NCBI GenBank assembly: GCA_037479115.1
Contig: JBBFLK010000004.1
Span: 1 to 64,000, forward strand
DNA: 64,000 nucleotides
Direction: 5' to 3'
From: Anaerohalosphaeraceae bacterium
Lineage (GTDB): Bacteria > Planctomycetota > Phycisphaerae > Sedimentisphaerales > Anaerohalosphaeraceae
Shown: positions 51,523 through 60,902 of the stretch, piece after piece
Layout of the letters: each line of letters opens with the position of its first letter
How positions within the stretch are numbered: the first letter of the stretch is position 1
Position numbers and translations under genes: made by a program
Notes under the pieces: generated by a model
What the model was told of the DNA's origin: nothing
Databases searched by the model: none
The model's input: only the letters and a program-made list of their open reading frames with translations

Positions 51523-53832
51523 ATGTATGCAAAAATGAAACACTGGAAATTCGCCGCCGGACTGCTCCTGGCAGCCGGATTGTGGCTGGGATTGGGCTGT
51601 GAGCCGGACCGACCGGCACAGTCCTCCCAAAAACCCACCGAATCCCATAAAACCGCCGCCGCATCTTCTCCGCTGCCGGTTTCGCTGAAAGCCGCTTCCG
51701 CCATTGACTTTTTCTGCAGCGGCAATCCGGCGGCCGCCCGAGAAACGCTCGAGACCGCCGCCGGAGAGAACGGGGTTCTGGAATCATTTCGACAAATTCT
51801 CCTGGGCTGGGAGTCCATGCAGCAGCGGCGGCAGGAGATTCGCCGGCAGGTCTGGGAAAAACAGCAGCAGCGGCTGACGGAACTGAAATCGAAAATCCAG
51901 GACCTGGCGGCTTTGGCCGAGCCGACTCCGTCCGAGACATCGCTTGCTCTCTCGGAGGATGAGGACCTGCCGGACAGCACGGCCCCGGCTGATGCCAACG
52001 GGCTGGAAGGGGTTCTGGCGGCCGCCATTCGACTGCGGGACCTGGCCACAGACGAGGAAAAACAGGCCCTCCTGCAGGACTCATTTATCCAGCAGATTGT
52101 TCAGGCCGCCCTCCAGCGGGCCCGCACCTACGAAGAGCAGGGACGCTGGACCGACGCCTATTTCCGCGCGTACTACTGGCTGACGGCCCTGGATGAGGAC
52201 AATCCGGAGTATCGGGAAAAAGCCGACGAACTGTCTGAACTGCTGGAAATTGAGCTGTCGCTCAAAGACGGCTCCTGCGACGACACCGTCCAGAAACGCT
52301 ATCAGGACATCAAGCCGGAGATGTTTGAACGGGCCCTGTATCTGCTGGACAACAACTATGTGCGTCCGCTCGATTACAGGGAAATGATGGACAAGGCCCT
52401 TGTGCGGTGCCGCCTGCTGGTGCGGGTGCTCGAAAAATCCTCGGCGGAAATCGCCTATCGCGCCGATGCAGCCGCCGCCGCGGCCTTTCTGGAAAAGCTG
52501 AACGCTCTCGAAGCCGAACGGAAGGGCAAAACGGACCTTCAGGCCGCCGACCTCAAAGAGCTGCTGAATGCGCTGCTGACGCTGAACAAAACCACCCTTT
52601 CGCTTCCGCCGGAAGTGATGATTGCCCACTTTTCGCAGGCCGTCCTGCAGACGCTGGACCCGTTTACCGACCTCGTTTGGCCCTGGTACGTGAAGGATTT
52701 TGAGAAGAATCTGACCCAGCAGTTCAGCGGCATCGGCGTGGAGATTTCCAAGGCCACGGGGGTGCTGACGATTGTCAGTCTCCTGCCGGATACACCCGCC
52801 TATCGGGCGGGCCTGGATGCGTATGATGAAATCCTGGCCGTCAACGGCGAACCGACGGAAAAGATGACAATTTTCTGCGCGGTCAGCAAAATCACCGGGC
52901 CCAAAGGCACCAAAGTCACGCTGACCATCCGGCGGCCCTCCACCGGCGAAGTGAAGGACTATACCATCGTCCGCGACCGGATTGTCGTTCAGCCCATCCG
53001 CGGCTGGCAGCGCACCGAAACCGGCCAGTGGGACTTCTGGGCGGACAAAGCCAATCGAATCGGCTATGTGCGGCTGACGTCTTTTTCCGAGACTTCCCGG
53101 GATGACCTGGACAAGATTCTCACCCAGCTGGAAAAAGAGGGGATGAAGGCCCTGATTCTGGATTTGCGCTACAACAGCGGCGGCTATCTGAACAGCGCCG
53201 CGGAAGTGGCCGACTTGTTCCTGACCAGAGGCGTCATCGTCAAAAGCAATCCGCGTCACGGCTTTGCCACGTATGAAATGGCCCACGAAAAAGGGACGCA
53301 CCCGAATTATCCGATGGTCGTCCTCATCAACGGCGGCAGCGCCAGCGCCTCGGAGATTGTGGCCGGCGCCCTGCAGGACCCCAAACACCGCCGGGCCGTC
53401 CTGGTGGGCACCCGCAGCTACGGCAAAGGCTCCGTCCAGGTCGTCACCCCCTTTACCGGCGGCGGCTCGCAGCTGAAATATACCGTGGCCTACTATCACC
53501 TGCCCAGTGATCAGCCGGTGAAAAACCGCTACCAGATGGAACGGCTCGGCCGCAAAGACTGGGGCATCGCTCCGGATGTCGAAGTCGAAATGTACAGCCA
53601 TGAACTGCGCCGGATGCTGGAGATTCAGCGAAAGAACGACATCCTCGTGCAGACCTTTCACAACAATGAAGACGAACGCCGCTATACGCTTCAGGAAACC
53701 CTCTTGTCAGACCCGCAGCTGTCGGCGGCCCTGCTGGTCGTCCAGGCCAAACTGCTTCAGCAGGGCGTTCCGATTCAGCCGCCGGATTTGACAATCTGGC
53801 AGCGGCCGATTGACCCGAATGAAATTTTGTAA
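51523..53832 (+). CDS. C-terminal processing peptidase (S41) lipoprotein with PDZ domain
   Basis: About 769 residues; the ATG at 51523 is preferred over an earlier in-frame ATG (51424, overlapping fba) because the lipoprotein signal with lipobox LGLGC (Cys26) then sits at the N-terminus. A 51535 start is also possible. A long, Glu/Gln-rich helical region (about 60-380) precedes the PDZ domain (about 405-500; GIGVEISKATGVLTIVSLLPDTPAYRAGLDAYDEIL). The S41 domain (about 520-680) has RYNSGGYL, INGGSASASEIVAGALQD with the catalytic Ser, and RSYGKGSVQVV with the Lys. It should degrade or trim periplasmic proteins. Confidence 0.93.
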   Translation: MYAKMKHWKFAAGLLLAAGLWLGLGCEPDRPAQSSQKPTESHKTAAASSPLPVSLKAASAIDFFCSGNPAAARETLETAAGENGVLESFRQILLGWESMQQRRQEIRRQVWEKQQQRLTELKSKIQDLAALAEPTPSETSLALSEDEDLPDSTAPADANGLEGVLAAAIRLRDLATDEEKQALLQDSFIQQIVQAALQRARTYEEQGRWTDAYFRAYYWLTALDEDNPEYREKADELSELLEIELSLKDGSCDDTVQKRYQDIKPEMFERALYLLDNNYVRPLDYREMMDKALVRCRLLVRVLEKSSAEIAYRADAAAAAAFLEKLNALEAERKGKTDLQAADLKELLNALLTLNKTTLSLPPEVMIAHFSQAVLQTLDPFTDLVWPWYVKDFEKNLTQQFSGIGVEISKATGVLTIVSLLPDTPAYRAGLDAYDEILAVNGEPTEKMTIFCAVSKITGPKGTKVTLTIRRPSTGEVKDYTIVRDRIVVQPIRGWQRTETGQWDFWADKANRIGYVRLTSFSETSRDDLDKILTQLEKEGMKALILDLRYNSGGYLNSAAEVADLFLTRGVIVKSNPRHGFATYEMAHEKGTHPNYPMVVLINGGSASASEIVAGALQDPKHRRAVLVGTRSYGKGSVQVVTPFTGGGSQLKYTVAYYHLPSDQPVKNRYQMERLGRKDWGIAPDVEVEMYSHELRRMLEIQRKNDILVQTFHNNEDERRYTLQETLLSDPQLSAALLVVQAKLLQQGVPIQPPDLTIWQRPIDPNEIL

Positions 53833-53847
53833 GGACAGGTTCTCCGC

Positions 53848-55329
53848 ATGAACAAACTCGAGCAGCAGCGAAGAGAAAAATGTCAGCAGATTCGCCAAAT
53901 GGGTCTTGACCCCTACGGCGGCCGGTTCCCGAATACAGAACCGGCTCAATCCGTGAAAAACCGATACATCGACGGGCAGGAGGGCCAGCGCGCCCGCTGT
54001 GCCGGACGCATTGTGCTCCTGCGCGACATCGGCAAACTCATCTTTATCACCCTGCGGGACTCCAGCGGGGCCATTCAGCTGGGCCTGAGCAAACAGCTTC
54101 TGGCCGGACAGTGGGAACTGGTCAAACGCATCGACCTGGGCGACCTGGTCGGGGCCGAAGGGACTCTCGGCAAGACCAAAACCGGCGAAATCACCATCTG
54201 GGTCGAACAGCTGACTCTGCTGAGCAAGGCCCTGCTGCCGCCGCCGGAGAAGTTTCACGGTCTGGCGGATGTGGATTTGCGCTACCGCCGCCGCTATGTG
54301 GACCTCTGGGCCAATCCGGAGGTGATGCAGCGGTTCCTCAAACGCAGCGCTCTGGTGGCCTCCGTCCGCGCCTTTCTCCATCAGCAGGGCTTCGTCGAGG
54401 TGGAAACCCCGATGATGCAGTCCATTGCCGGCGGGGCCGCCGCCCGTCCTTTCATAACACATCACAACGCGCTGGACATCGATTTGTATCTGCGGATTGC
54501 CCCCGAACTGTTCCTCAAGCGGCTTTTGGTCGGCGGAATGGAAAAGATTTTCGAAATCAACCGCAACTTCCGCAATGAGGGCCTGAGCACCCGGCACAAC
54601 CCGGAATTTACGATGATGGAACTCTATCAGGCCTATGCAGACTACCGTGATATGATGGACCTGACCGAATCGCTCATCAGCGCTCTGATAGAAACCCACT
54701 GTCCGGGGCCGATTCTGCCGTTCGGCTCGATGCAGGTCAACTGGTCCCGGCCCTGGCGTCGGGCCCGATACAGCGAGCTGCTGGAGGAATATGCGGGCTG
54801 CCGGATTGAGGATATTCCGGCCGTCCGTGCCAAAGCCCGTGCCCTGGGCATCGACGAAACCCGGATGGAAGATGCCGTCGTGATTAATGAAGTGTTTGAA
54901 GCGACGGTGGAATCGAATCTGGTCAACCCGACCTTTGTGCTGGATTATCCGGCGGAGCTGTGCCCGCTGACCCGAACCAGCAAGGCAGACCCCCGCTACG
55001 CCGAACGCTTCGAACTGTACGCCGGCACAATGGAACTGGCCAACGCCTATACGGAACTGAACGACCCGGATGTCCAGGAGGCCAACTTCCGCCGGCAGCT
55101 GCGGGGCCTCAGCGCCGATGAAAGCATGGCGAAAATGGATGAGGACTTTATCACGGCTCTGAAGTACGGGATGCCGCCGGCCGGCGGACTGGGCATCGGC
55201 ATCGACCGGCTTGTGATGCTGCTGACGGATGCGCCGAGCATTCGCGATGTCATCCTCTTTCCGCTGCTTAAGCCCGCTGCCGCCGGACAGATGCCGGAAT
55301 CTTTGGAGGAAACGGACGCTTCCTCCTGA
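53848..55329 (+). CDS. lysS: Lysine--tRNA ligase, class II
   Basis: 493 residues. The N-terminal OB-fold part (QQRREKCQQIRQMGLDPYGGRFP, CAGRIVLLRDIGKLIFITLRDSSG) is followed by the class II core: motif 1 VEVETPMMQSIAGGAAARPF, motif 2 FEINRNFRNEGLSTRHNPEFTMMELYQAYADY, and motif 3 GGLGIGIDRLVMLLTD. The C-terminal tail after motif 3 (ending EETDASS) is slightly longer than usual. It charges tRNA-Lys. The gene begins 15 bp after the protease stop. Confidence 0.97.
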   Translation: MNKLEQQRREKCQQIRQMGLDPYGGRFPNTEPAQSVKNRYIDGQEGQRARCAGRIVLLRDIGKLIFITLRDSSGAIQLGLSKQLLAGQWELVKRIDLGDLVGAEGTLGKTKTGEITIWVEQLTLLSKALLPPPEKFHGLADVDLRYRRRYVDLWANPEVMQRFLKRSALVASVRAFLHQQGFVEVETPMMQSIAGGAAARPFITHHNALDIDLYLRIAPELFLKRLLVGGMEKIFEINRNFRNEGLSTRHNPEFTMMELYQAYADYRDMMDLTESLISALIETHCPGPILPFGSMQVNWSRPWRRARYSELLEEYAGCRIEDIPAVRAKARALGIDETRMEDAVVINEVFEATVESNLVNPTFVLDYPAELCPLTRTSKADPRYAERFELYAGTMELANAYTELNDPDVQEANFRRQLRGLSADESMAKMDEDFITALKYGMPPAGGLGIGIDRLVMLLTDAPSIRDVILFPLLKPAAAGQMPESLEETDASS

Positions 55330-55364
55330 CGGTCAACGCTTCGAAATTCGCAGGAGCAGTCTGT

Positions 55365-56714
55365 GTGAAGCATGTATCCTTCTTTTTATGCGGCCGCTAT
55401 CTTCGCCGGCGCCGGATGATGCTGCTGAGCATCACCGCCGTGGCCCTCAGCTGCGCCCTGCTGCTGATTACCGCCAGTCTGTTTACCGGCTTTATCGCCG
55501 CCCTCGAAACCAGCACCACGCGGCATCTGGGGGATATTGTCCTGGAGGCCCCCTCCGGACAGCTGATTACCGATTTTGAGGTGCTGCTGGAAGCGCTTCA
55601 AAAGCCCGCTGCCGTCCAGGCGGCTGCGGCCGTGCTGAAAAATCACGGTCTGCTTCTGGCCGGCCCCGGCAAGGTCCGTCCCGTGCGGGTTTGGGGCATT
55701 CAGCTGCCCCAGCGGCTGGCCCTCAGCCCCCTGCAGGATACGCTGCTGGTTCAGAAAGGACAGACAAACCCGTCCTTCGACCCGCAGAACACCGGTGAAA
55801 TCGGCGGGTTTGTCGGCATTGGGGTGCTCACAGCGCCCGATGAAAAGACCGATGAATACAACCTCGACGAGGTCCGACGCTATATCGGACAGAAAATGGC
55901 CCTGACAACCGGCTCGCTGCAATCCGTGCCCGCCGGCGAGTCGTTGGGCCCGGCTCCGATGCAGTTCCGACGAAGGGTCCTGCGGTTTACCTGCACCGAC
56001 GTGATGCAGACCGGCGTCTGGGACCTGGATGAACAGAATGTCTTTGTCCCGCTCGAAGCCCTTTCGGCCGTTTTGTATCCTGACCTGCCCGCCCCGGCGG
56101 CGGATATTATTCAGATTCGGCTGGCCCCCGGCGTTTCCGAAGACACAGGTCTGGCAATTGTCCGGGGCATCTGGGACAATTTCGCCAAAGACCGATTTGC
56201 CTGGGGACCGTTTGCCTCGATTGAAACCTCTCGCCGGCTTCAGGCCCGGCTCATTGCTGAGTACCGCAAACAAATGGGGGTCCTGCTGCTGATTTTCGGA
56301 CTGGTCAGCTTATCGGTGATTCTGCTGGTCTTCTGCATCTTTTCGCTGCTGGTGATGACCAAACAAAAAGACATCGCCATTCTCAAAAGCTGCGGGGCCT
56401 CCCGCCGCGACGTCGCCGGACTGTTTCTGGCCTTCGGTTTCCTCAATGGCGCCGCCGGAGCGGCACTCGGCATCCTTCTGGGCTGGCTGATTACCTTTCA
56501 TATCAATTCGATTGAACTCCAAATCAGCCGTCTGTTCGGTCTGAAAATCTGGAAAGCCGGGGTGTATATGTTTTCGCAGATTCCGAATACGGTTGACTGG
56601 TCCGCTGCGGGATGGATTTTTCCGGCGGCGATTCTGGCCTCCGTAGCCGGAGCCCTCATTCCGGCGCTGCGGGCGGCCTGGCTTGAACCGGTTCGTTTGC
56701 TGAGGTACGAATAG
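55365..56714 (+). CDS. LolC/LolE-like ABC transporter permease 1
   Basis: 449 residues, GTG start with AGGAG six bases upstream. The N-terminal helix (MMLLSITAVALSCALLLITASLFTGFIAAL) is followed by a large periplasmic domain (about 50-300). The C-terminal FtsX block has three helices (LLLIFGLVSLSVILLVFCIFSLLVMTKQKDIAILKSCGASRRDVAGLF, then LNGAAGAALGILLGWLITF). The coupling phrase KQKDIAILKSCGAS is the typical FtsX one. It forms a heteromeric pair with the next gene and works with the LolD-like ATPase, probably in lipoprotein release to the outer membrane. Confidence 0.9.
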   Translation: MKHVSFFLCGRYLRRRRMMLLSITAVALSCALLLITASLFTGFIAALETSTTRHLGDIVLEAPSGQLITDFEVLLEALQKPAAVQAAAAVLKNHGLLLAGPGKVRPVRVWGIQLPQRLALSPLQDTLLVQKGQTNPSFDPQNTGEIGGFVGIGVLTAPDEKTDEYNLDEVRRYIGQKMALTTGSLQSVPAGESLGPAPMQFRRRVLRFTCTDVMQTGVWDLDEQNVFVPLEALSAVLYPDLPAPAADIIQIRLAPGVSEDTGLAIVRGIWDNFAKDRFAWGPFASIETSRRLQARLIAEYRKQMGVLLLIFGLVSLSVILLVFCIFSLLVMTKQKDIAILKSCGASRRDVAGLFLAFGFLNGAAGAALGILLGWLITFHINSIELQISRLFGLKIWKAGVYMFSQIPNTVDWSAAGWIFPAAILASVAGALIPALRAAWLEPVRLLRYE

Positions 56715-56715
56715 G

Positions 56716-58068
56716 ATGCTTGTCTGGAAGCTGGCCGTCCGCTATTTTCGCACCCGTCCCAGTTCCTGGCTGGCCGTGGCGGCCGTGGCTCTCTGCACCT
56801 TTATCGTGGTGGTGGTGCTGACGGTGATGAATGGACTGGCCTCCGATTTCAAAGAAAAAAATCACCGCGCCGTCGGCGACTGCATCCTTACAACGGATTC
56901 CCTGGTAGGATTTCCGGATGACCCGAACTGGCTGGCCCTGCTCGAATCCCAGCCGTTTATTGAGGCCGTTTCCCCGGCCGTATTCGGCGTCGGCCTGATT
57001 ACCCAGGCCGGAGCCGATTGGAATATCGCCGTTCAGTTTCTCGGCATCGACCCGGTCCGTCACAGCGCCGCCACCGGATTCGGCCGCTCCCTGCATTACC
57101 GCAAAGACCAGCCCCATCTGGCGTTTGTGCCTTCGTATGCCCCGAACGAGCCGGGCTGTGTGGTCGGCATCGATTTGGCCGGAATCAGCCGAACCTCGCA
57201 GGGAACCTACCTGCATCCGCTTCAGCCCGTCCCCATCCGGCTGATTTTAAGCAGCTTTCCGCTGACCCCACGCGGGGCCATGGCGCGCGGCGGCACAGAC
57301 CTGGTCAACAGCAAAACCTACTATCTGGCCGATGACAGCCACACGGGTATCCCGCAGATTGACGGCAGCATGATTTACCTGCCGCTGGAGGAAGCACGCC
57401 TGCTGACCGGAATGGACAGCCCGTTTCCGCGCATCAGTTCGATTCATATCCGCTTTAAGCCCTCGGTGGGGCTTCAGGAAGGCGTCGAACAGGTGCGAAG
57501 ACTGTGGACGGAGTATCTGGACAGCCGCCGCAATCATCCCTATTTTAATCTGCTCGAGGCGGTGCGCGTCCAAAGCTGGCTGGAAAACCGACGCAGCCGA
57601 ATCGCCGCCGTCGAAAAAGAACAAACGATGCTGATTCTGCTTTTTCTGATGCTCGGCCTCATCACCGTCTTTATTGTCTTTGTGATTTTTTATATGCTGG
57701 TGGGCCACAAAAGCAAAGACATCGGGATTTTCCAAAGCGTCGGAATGTCCAAAGTCAGAATCGCTCAGGTCTTTTTGAATTTCGCTGCGCTCATCGGCCT
57801 TTGCGGCGCTCTGCTGGGGGCTGCCGGCGGCTGTTTGTTCCTTGTATATATCAACCCCATCGAAAACTGGCTGTTTGAGCGGTTTGATTTTCAGCTGTGG
57901 GACCGAACCATCTACGCCATCGGACAGATTCCGAATCAGATTCAGCCGGAATTTCTGCTGACTGTCGGACTGGCCGCTGTGGCCGCCTGTCTGGCCGGAG
58001 CGCTGATACCGGCTTTCCAGGCCGCCCGGAAGGAACCCGTGGAGGTGCTTCGAGTCAGTCAGGTTTAA
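56716..58068 (+). CDS. LolC/LolE-like ABC transporter permease 2
   Basis: 450 residues. The start lies one base after the preceding stop, so translation is coupled. Same architecture: N-terminal helix (VAAVALCTFIVVVVLTVMNGLA), periplasmic domain (about 45-300), FtsX block (MLILLFLMLGLITVFIVFVIFYMLVGHKSKDIGIFQSVGMSKVRIAQVF). The ending PAFQAARKEPVEVLRVSQV matches the family. It is clearly homologous to the preceding permease but divergent, consistent with a LolC/LolE heterodimer. Confidence 0.9.
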   Translation: MLVWKLAVRYFRTRPSSWLAVAAVALCTFIVVVVLTVMNGLASDFKEKNHRAVGDCILTTDSLVGFPDDPNWLALLESQPFIEAVSPAVFGVGLITQAGADWNIAVQFLGIDPVRHSAATGFGRSLHYRKDQPHLAFVPSYAPNEPGCVVGIDLAGISRTSQGTYLHPLQPVPIRLILSSFPLTPRGAMARGGTDLVNSKTYYLADDSHTGIPQIDGSMIYLPLEEARLLTGMDSPFPRISSIHIRFKPSVGLQEGVEQVRRLWTEYLDSRRNHPYFNLLEAVRVQSWLENRRSRIAAVEKEQTMLILLFLMLGLITVFIVFVIFYMLVGHKSKDIGIFQSVGMSKVRIAQVFLNFAALIGLCGALLGAAGGCLFLVYINPIENWLFERFDFQLWDRTIYAIGQIPNQIQPEFLLTVGLAAVAACLAGALIPAFQAARKEPVEVLRVSQV

Positions 58069-58084
58069 TTATTCAGGAACAACT

Positions 58085-58789
58085 ATGAACCCAATCATTG
58101 AAGCCAAAAATATCCACAAGTCCTATCCGATGGGCAAACAGACCCTCCAGGTTCTCAAAGGCGTCTCGCTGAGGGTTCAGCCCGGCTCTTTTACAGCCGT
58201 CGTGGGGGCCTCCGGCAGCGGCAAAAGCACCCTGCTGCATATCTTGGGCGCCCTGGATAAACCGGACAGCGGCTGTGTAGAATTCGAAGGGAAAGACATC
58301 AGTAAACTTTCCGCCGCCCAGCTGAATCGATATCGCAACCAATCCGTAGGGTTTGTATTTCAGTTTTATCACCTCCTTAATGAGCTGAATGTCCTCGAAA
58401 ACACCCTGCTTCCGGCCATGATTTCCAACGGTCCCGCCGGGTATTTGAAGAAAAAAAAGGAGCTTCAGGAGTCCGCGGCGGCTCTGCTCGAACGGTTTGG
58501 GCTGGGCGGACGGCTTCGACACCGCCCGTATGAGCTGTCCGGCGGCGAACGTCAGCGGGCCGCTATTGCACGCGCCCTGATGAACAAACCCGCCCTCCTG
58601 CTGGCCGACGAGCCGACCGGAAATCTTGACTCCAAAACAGGTTCTGGTATATTAGATGTCCTGAAAGAGCTCAACCGAGGCGGGCAAACCATCATCATGG
58701 TCACGCATGACCTGCGGATTGCACAGATGGCTGGGGAAATTGTTCACCTCGAGGACGGCCGAATCGTCGAGACGTCGAAAAAATCTTAA
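58085..58789 (+). CDS. LolD-like ABC ATPase
   Basis: 234 residues. Walker A GASGSGKST, FQFYHLLNELNVLENTLLPAMI (Q-loop with the LNELNVLEN phrase of LolD), signature LSGGERQR, Walker B LLLADEPTGNLD and switch VTHD are intact. It follows the two permease genes in one operon, so it should power lipoprotein release. The second half of the family signature (YLKKKKELQESAAALLERFGLGGRLRHRPYELSGG) is normal. Confidence 0.95.
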   Translation: MNPIIEAKNIHKSYPMGKQTLQVLKGVSLRVQPGSFTAVVGASGSGKSTLLHILGALDKPDSGCVEFEGKDISKLSAAQLNRYRNQSVGFVFQFYHLLNELNVLENTLLPAMISNGPAGYLKKKKELQESAAALLERFGLGGRLRHRPYELSGGERQRAAIARALMNKPALLLADEPTGNLDSKTGSGILDVLKELNRGGQTIIMVTHDLRIAQMAGEIVHLEDGRIVETSKKS

Positions 58790-58814
58790 TATAACCTGCA
58801 GTTCGGAGCGTCGA

Positions 58815-59672
58815 ATGGGTTTGAAAATCTGGCTCGATGACAAATTAGTCAATCAGGAGGATGCAAAAATTTCCGTTTTTGACCATGGGTTGCTTTATGG
58901 AGACGGAGTCTTTGAGGGGATTCGGGTGTACAGCGGAAAAATCTTTGAACACGACGCCCACCTCGAGCGGCTTTACAAATCCGCCAAGGTCATCCGCCTG
59001 ACTATTCCGATGGACCTGCCGACGCTCAAAAAGGCCGTGGAGGAAACCGTCCGGGCCAACCAGATTACCGACGGCTACATTCGTCTGCTGGTTACCCGCG
59101 GGGTGGGTGACCTGGGACTGAATCCTTTTTTGTGCAAACGCGCCTGCGTGATTATCATCGCCGACAAAATCCGCCTTTATCCGGCGGAGCTGTATGAAAA
59201 AGGGCTGAAAGTCATCAGCGTCCCGACGGTTCGCAATCATCCGATGAGCATCCCGCCGCAGGTGAAAAGTCTGAACTATCTGAACAACATCTTTGCAAAA
59301 ATCGAGGCCGTCGATGCCGGTGCTTCCGAGGCGATTCTCTACAGCCACGACGGCTACGTGGCCGAGGCCTCCGGCGACAACATCTTCATTGTTTCGGAGG
59401 GAACGCTTTATACCCCGCCCGTGCAGGCCGGTTCGCTGGACGGCATTACGCGGCGCATCGTTATCAAACTGGCCCGGGAAGAGCAGATTCCGGTGGTTGA
59501 AAAAAATCTGACGCGGTTTGATTTGTACACGGCGGATGAATTTTTCCTGACCGGAACCGCCGCGGAAGTCATCGGCGTGGTGGAAATGGACGGCCGCATC
59601 ATCGGCGACGGCAAGCCGGGGCCCATTACACGAAAACTTCGTGAGAAATTTTACGCCTATGCCCACGCCTGA
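58815..59672 (+). CDS. ilvE: Branched-chain amino acid aminotransferase (PLP class IV)
   Basis: 285 residues from the ATG with CGGAG six bases upstream. Class IV motifs: VFDHGLLYGDGVFEGIRVYSG, GYIRLLVTRG, VKSLNYLNNIFAKIEA with the Schiff-base Lys, SEAILYSHDGYVAEASGDNIFIV and ADEFFLTGTAAEV. The length and the GDGVFEGIR phrase favour IlvE over D-amino acid transaminase or PabC, though substrate within class IV cannot be read with certainty. It follows the LolD gene by 25 bp. Confidence 0.88.
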   Translation: MGLKIWLDDKLVNQEDAKISVFDHGLLYGDGVFEGIRVYSGKIFEHDAHLERLYKSAKVIRLTIPMDLPTLKKAVEETVRANQITDGYIRLLVTRGVGDLGLNPFLCKRACVIIIADKIRLYPAELYEKGLKVISVPTVRNHPMSIPPQVKSLNYLNNIFAKIEAVDAGASEAILYSHDGYVAEASGDNIFIVSEGTLYTPPVQAGSLDGITRRIVIKLAREEQIPVVEKNLTRFDLYTADEFFLTGTAAEVIGVVEMDGRIIGDGKPGPITRKLREKFYAYAHA

Positions 59673-60645
59673 GCCCTTATCTGATTCGGCCTTTCGGTCG
59701 ATTGAGCAGCTCGTTCAGGCGGAGCTCCAGAGCGTACAGATCCGAATCCGGCAAGCCCTCTCGACTGACAACCCTCTGCTGGCTTCACGTCTGGACACGC
59801 TGGCGGAGAAGCCGGGCAAAATGCTTCGCCCCCTGCTGCTTCTGCTCAGCGCCAAGGCGTGCGGGCGGATTTATCCTGAACATATCGACCTAGCCGCCAT
59901 GATTGAGCTGATTCATACGGCGACCCTGCTTCATGATGATGTGGTGGACCGGGCCGCCCTGCGGCGAGGCCGTCCGTCCGCCAATATTCTCTGGGGCAAC
60001 ACGGCCGCCGTGCTGCTGGGAGATCTTCTGCTCAGCCGCGCGCTGGGGCTCGGCGCCCGGCTGCACCAGCCCGCCCTGACCGAACAAATCGTAAAAACCG
60101 CTCAGGATATCTGCGAAGGAGAACTGCTGCAGAACATTCACCGGGGAAACTGGCGGATGAGCAAAGACCTGTACAGACAAATCATCACAGGAAAAACCGC
60201 CGCGCTGTTTGCCCTCAGCTGCCGGCTCGGCGCCCAATGGGCCCAGGCGGAGGAGGCCGCCGTTCAGGCGCTTTGTGAGTATGGACTGTATTTTGGGCAG
60301 GCCTTTCAAATCCGCGATGACGCCGCCGATTTGTTTTCAACAGAATCCAAAACCGGCAAGACCCTCGGCACGGACCTGAGAGAAGGCAAGCCGACCCTGG
60401 CGGTTATCCTCTGGCTGGAAACTTTCTCTGAAGATGAAAAACGGCAGGCCGTCGAACATCTTGAAAATCCCCGCAAACACTCCGCTGTTCTCCGGCAAAT
60501 CAAAAAATCCTCCGTTCCTTTTCAGATTCATCAGGAGCTTGCCGCCCTGACAGAACAGGCGTGCAGGGCGCTGCAGCCGCTGGCGGACAGTGCCGCAAAA
60601 AAGGCGCTGTTTCAACTGGCCGAAGAGACTGCCAAGACGCCCTGA
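59659..60645 (+). CDS. Polyprenyl diphosphate synthase (trans-isoprenyl type)
   Basis: 328 residues from the ATG at 59659, overlapping ilvE by 14 bp; a GTG six codons earlier is possible and neither has a clear Shine-Dalgarno. The first Asp-rich motif is LLHDDVVD (DDxxD) with GKMLRPLLLLLSAKA before it, and the second is IRDDAADL (DDxxD). It condenses isopentenyl diphosphate units, probably to an octaprenyl- or similar quinone side chain. Chain length depends on residues upstream of the first DDxxD and cannot be settled here. It ends the long operon; ispG in this window supplies precursors. Confidence 0.92.
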   Translation: MPTPEPLSDSAFRSIEQLVQAELQSVQIRIRQALSTDNPLLASRLDTLAEKPGKMLRPLLLLLSAKACGRIYPEHIDLAAMIELIHTATLLHDDVVDRAALRRGRPSANILWGNTAAVLLGDLLLSRALGLGARLHQPALTEQIVKTAQDICEGELLQNIHRGNWRMSKDLYRQIITGKTAALFALSCRLGAQWAQAEEAAVQALCEYGLYFGQAFQIRDDAADLFSTESKTGKTLGTDLREGKPTLAVILWLETFSEDEKRQAVEHLENPRKHSAVLRQIKKSSVPFQIHQELAALTEQACRALQPLADSAAKKALFQLAEETAKTP

Positions 60646-60849
60646 GCGTTCTTAAGCCCGCTTCATACCCTCTCAAAGGCGCTGTTTATCCCAAGAAAAA
60701 GACCGTCCTCTTCACAATCCCAAACAATCAAGCGGGCCCCATCCGTTATCAGGGAACAGGCAGAGGTCATTCCTTGCCTTGTCCTCTGGAAACCGGCCGC
60801 CGACATCTCACTGAAAGGGAAAAAGAAAAATCGATTCCGCTTTAAAAAG

Positions 60850-60879
60850 AAAAAAGGGCGGGAACAACTGCCCGGCCTT
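60850..60879 (-). terminator. Probable terminator of the beta-barrel gene
   Basis: On the minus strand the arms AAGG/CCTT and GGG/CCC (60854-60879) form a short hairpin followed by a T-rich run (60855-60850). It lies 24 bp after the stop at 60903. The stem is weak. Confidence 0.45.
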
Positions 60880-60902
60880 GGATAGGCGGAAAAGGTTCTT
60901 TC

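Noticed and set aside
48917..53661. Minus-strand open frames of over 500 codons opposite the LptD-like and S41 protease genes
   Set aside because: The plus-strand proteins have signal peptides and catalytic motifs; the minus frames have none.
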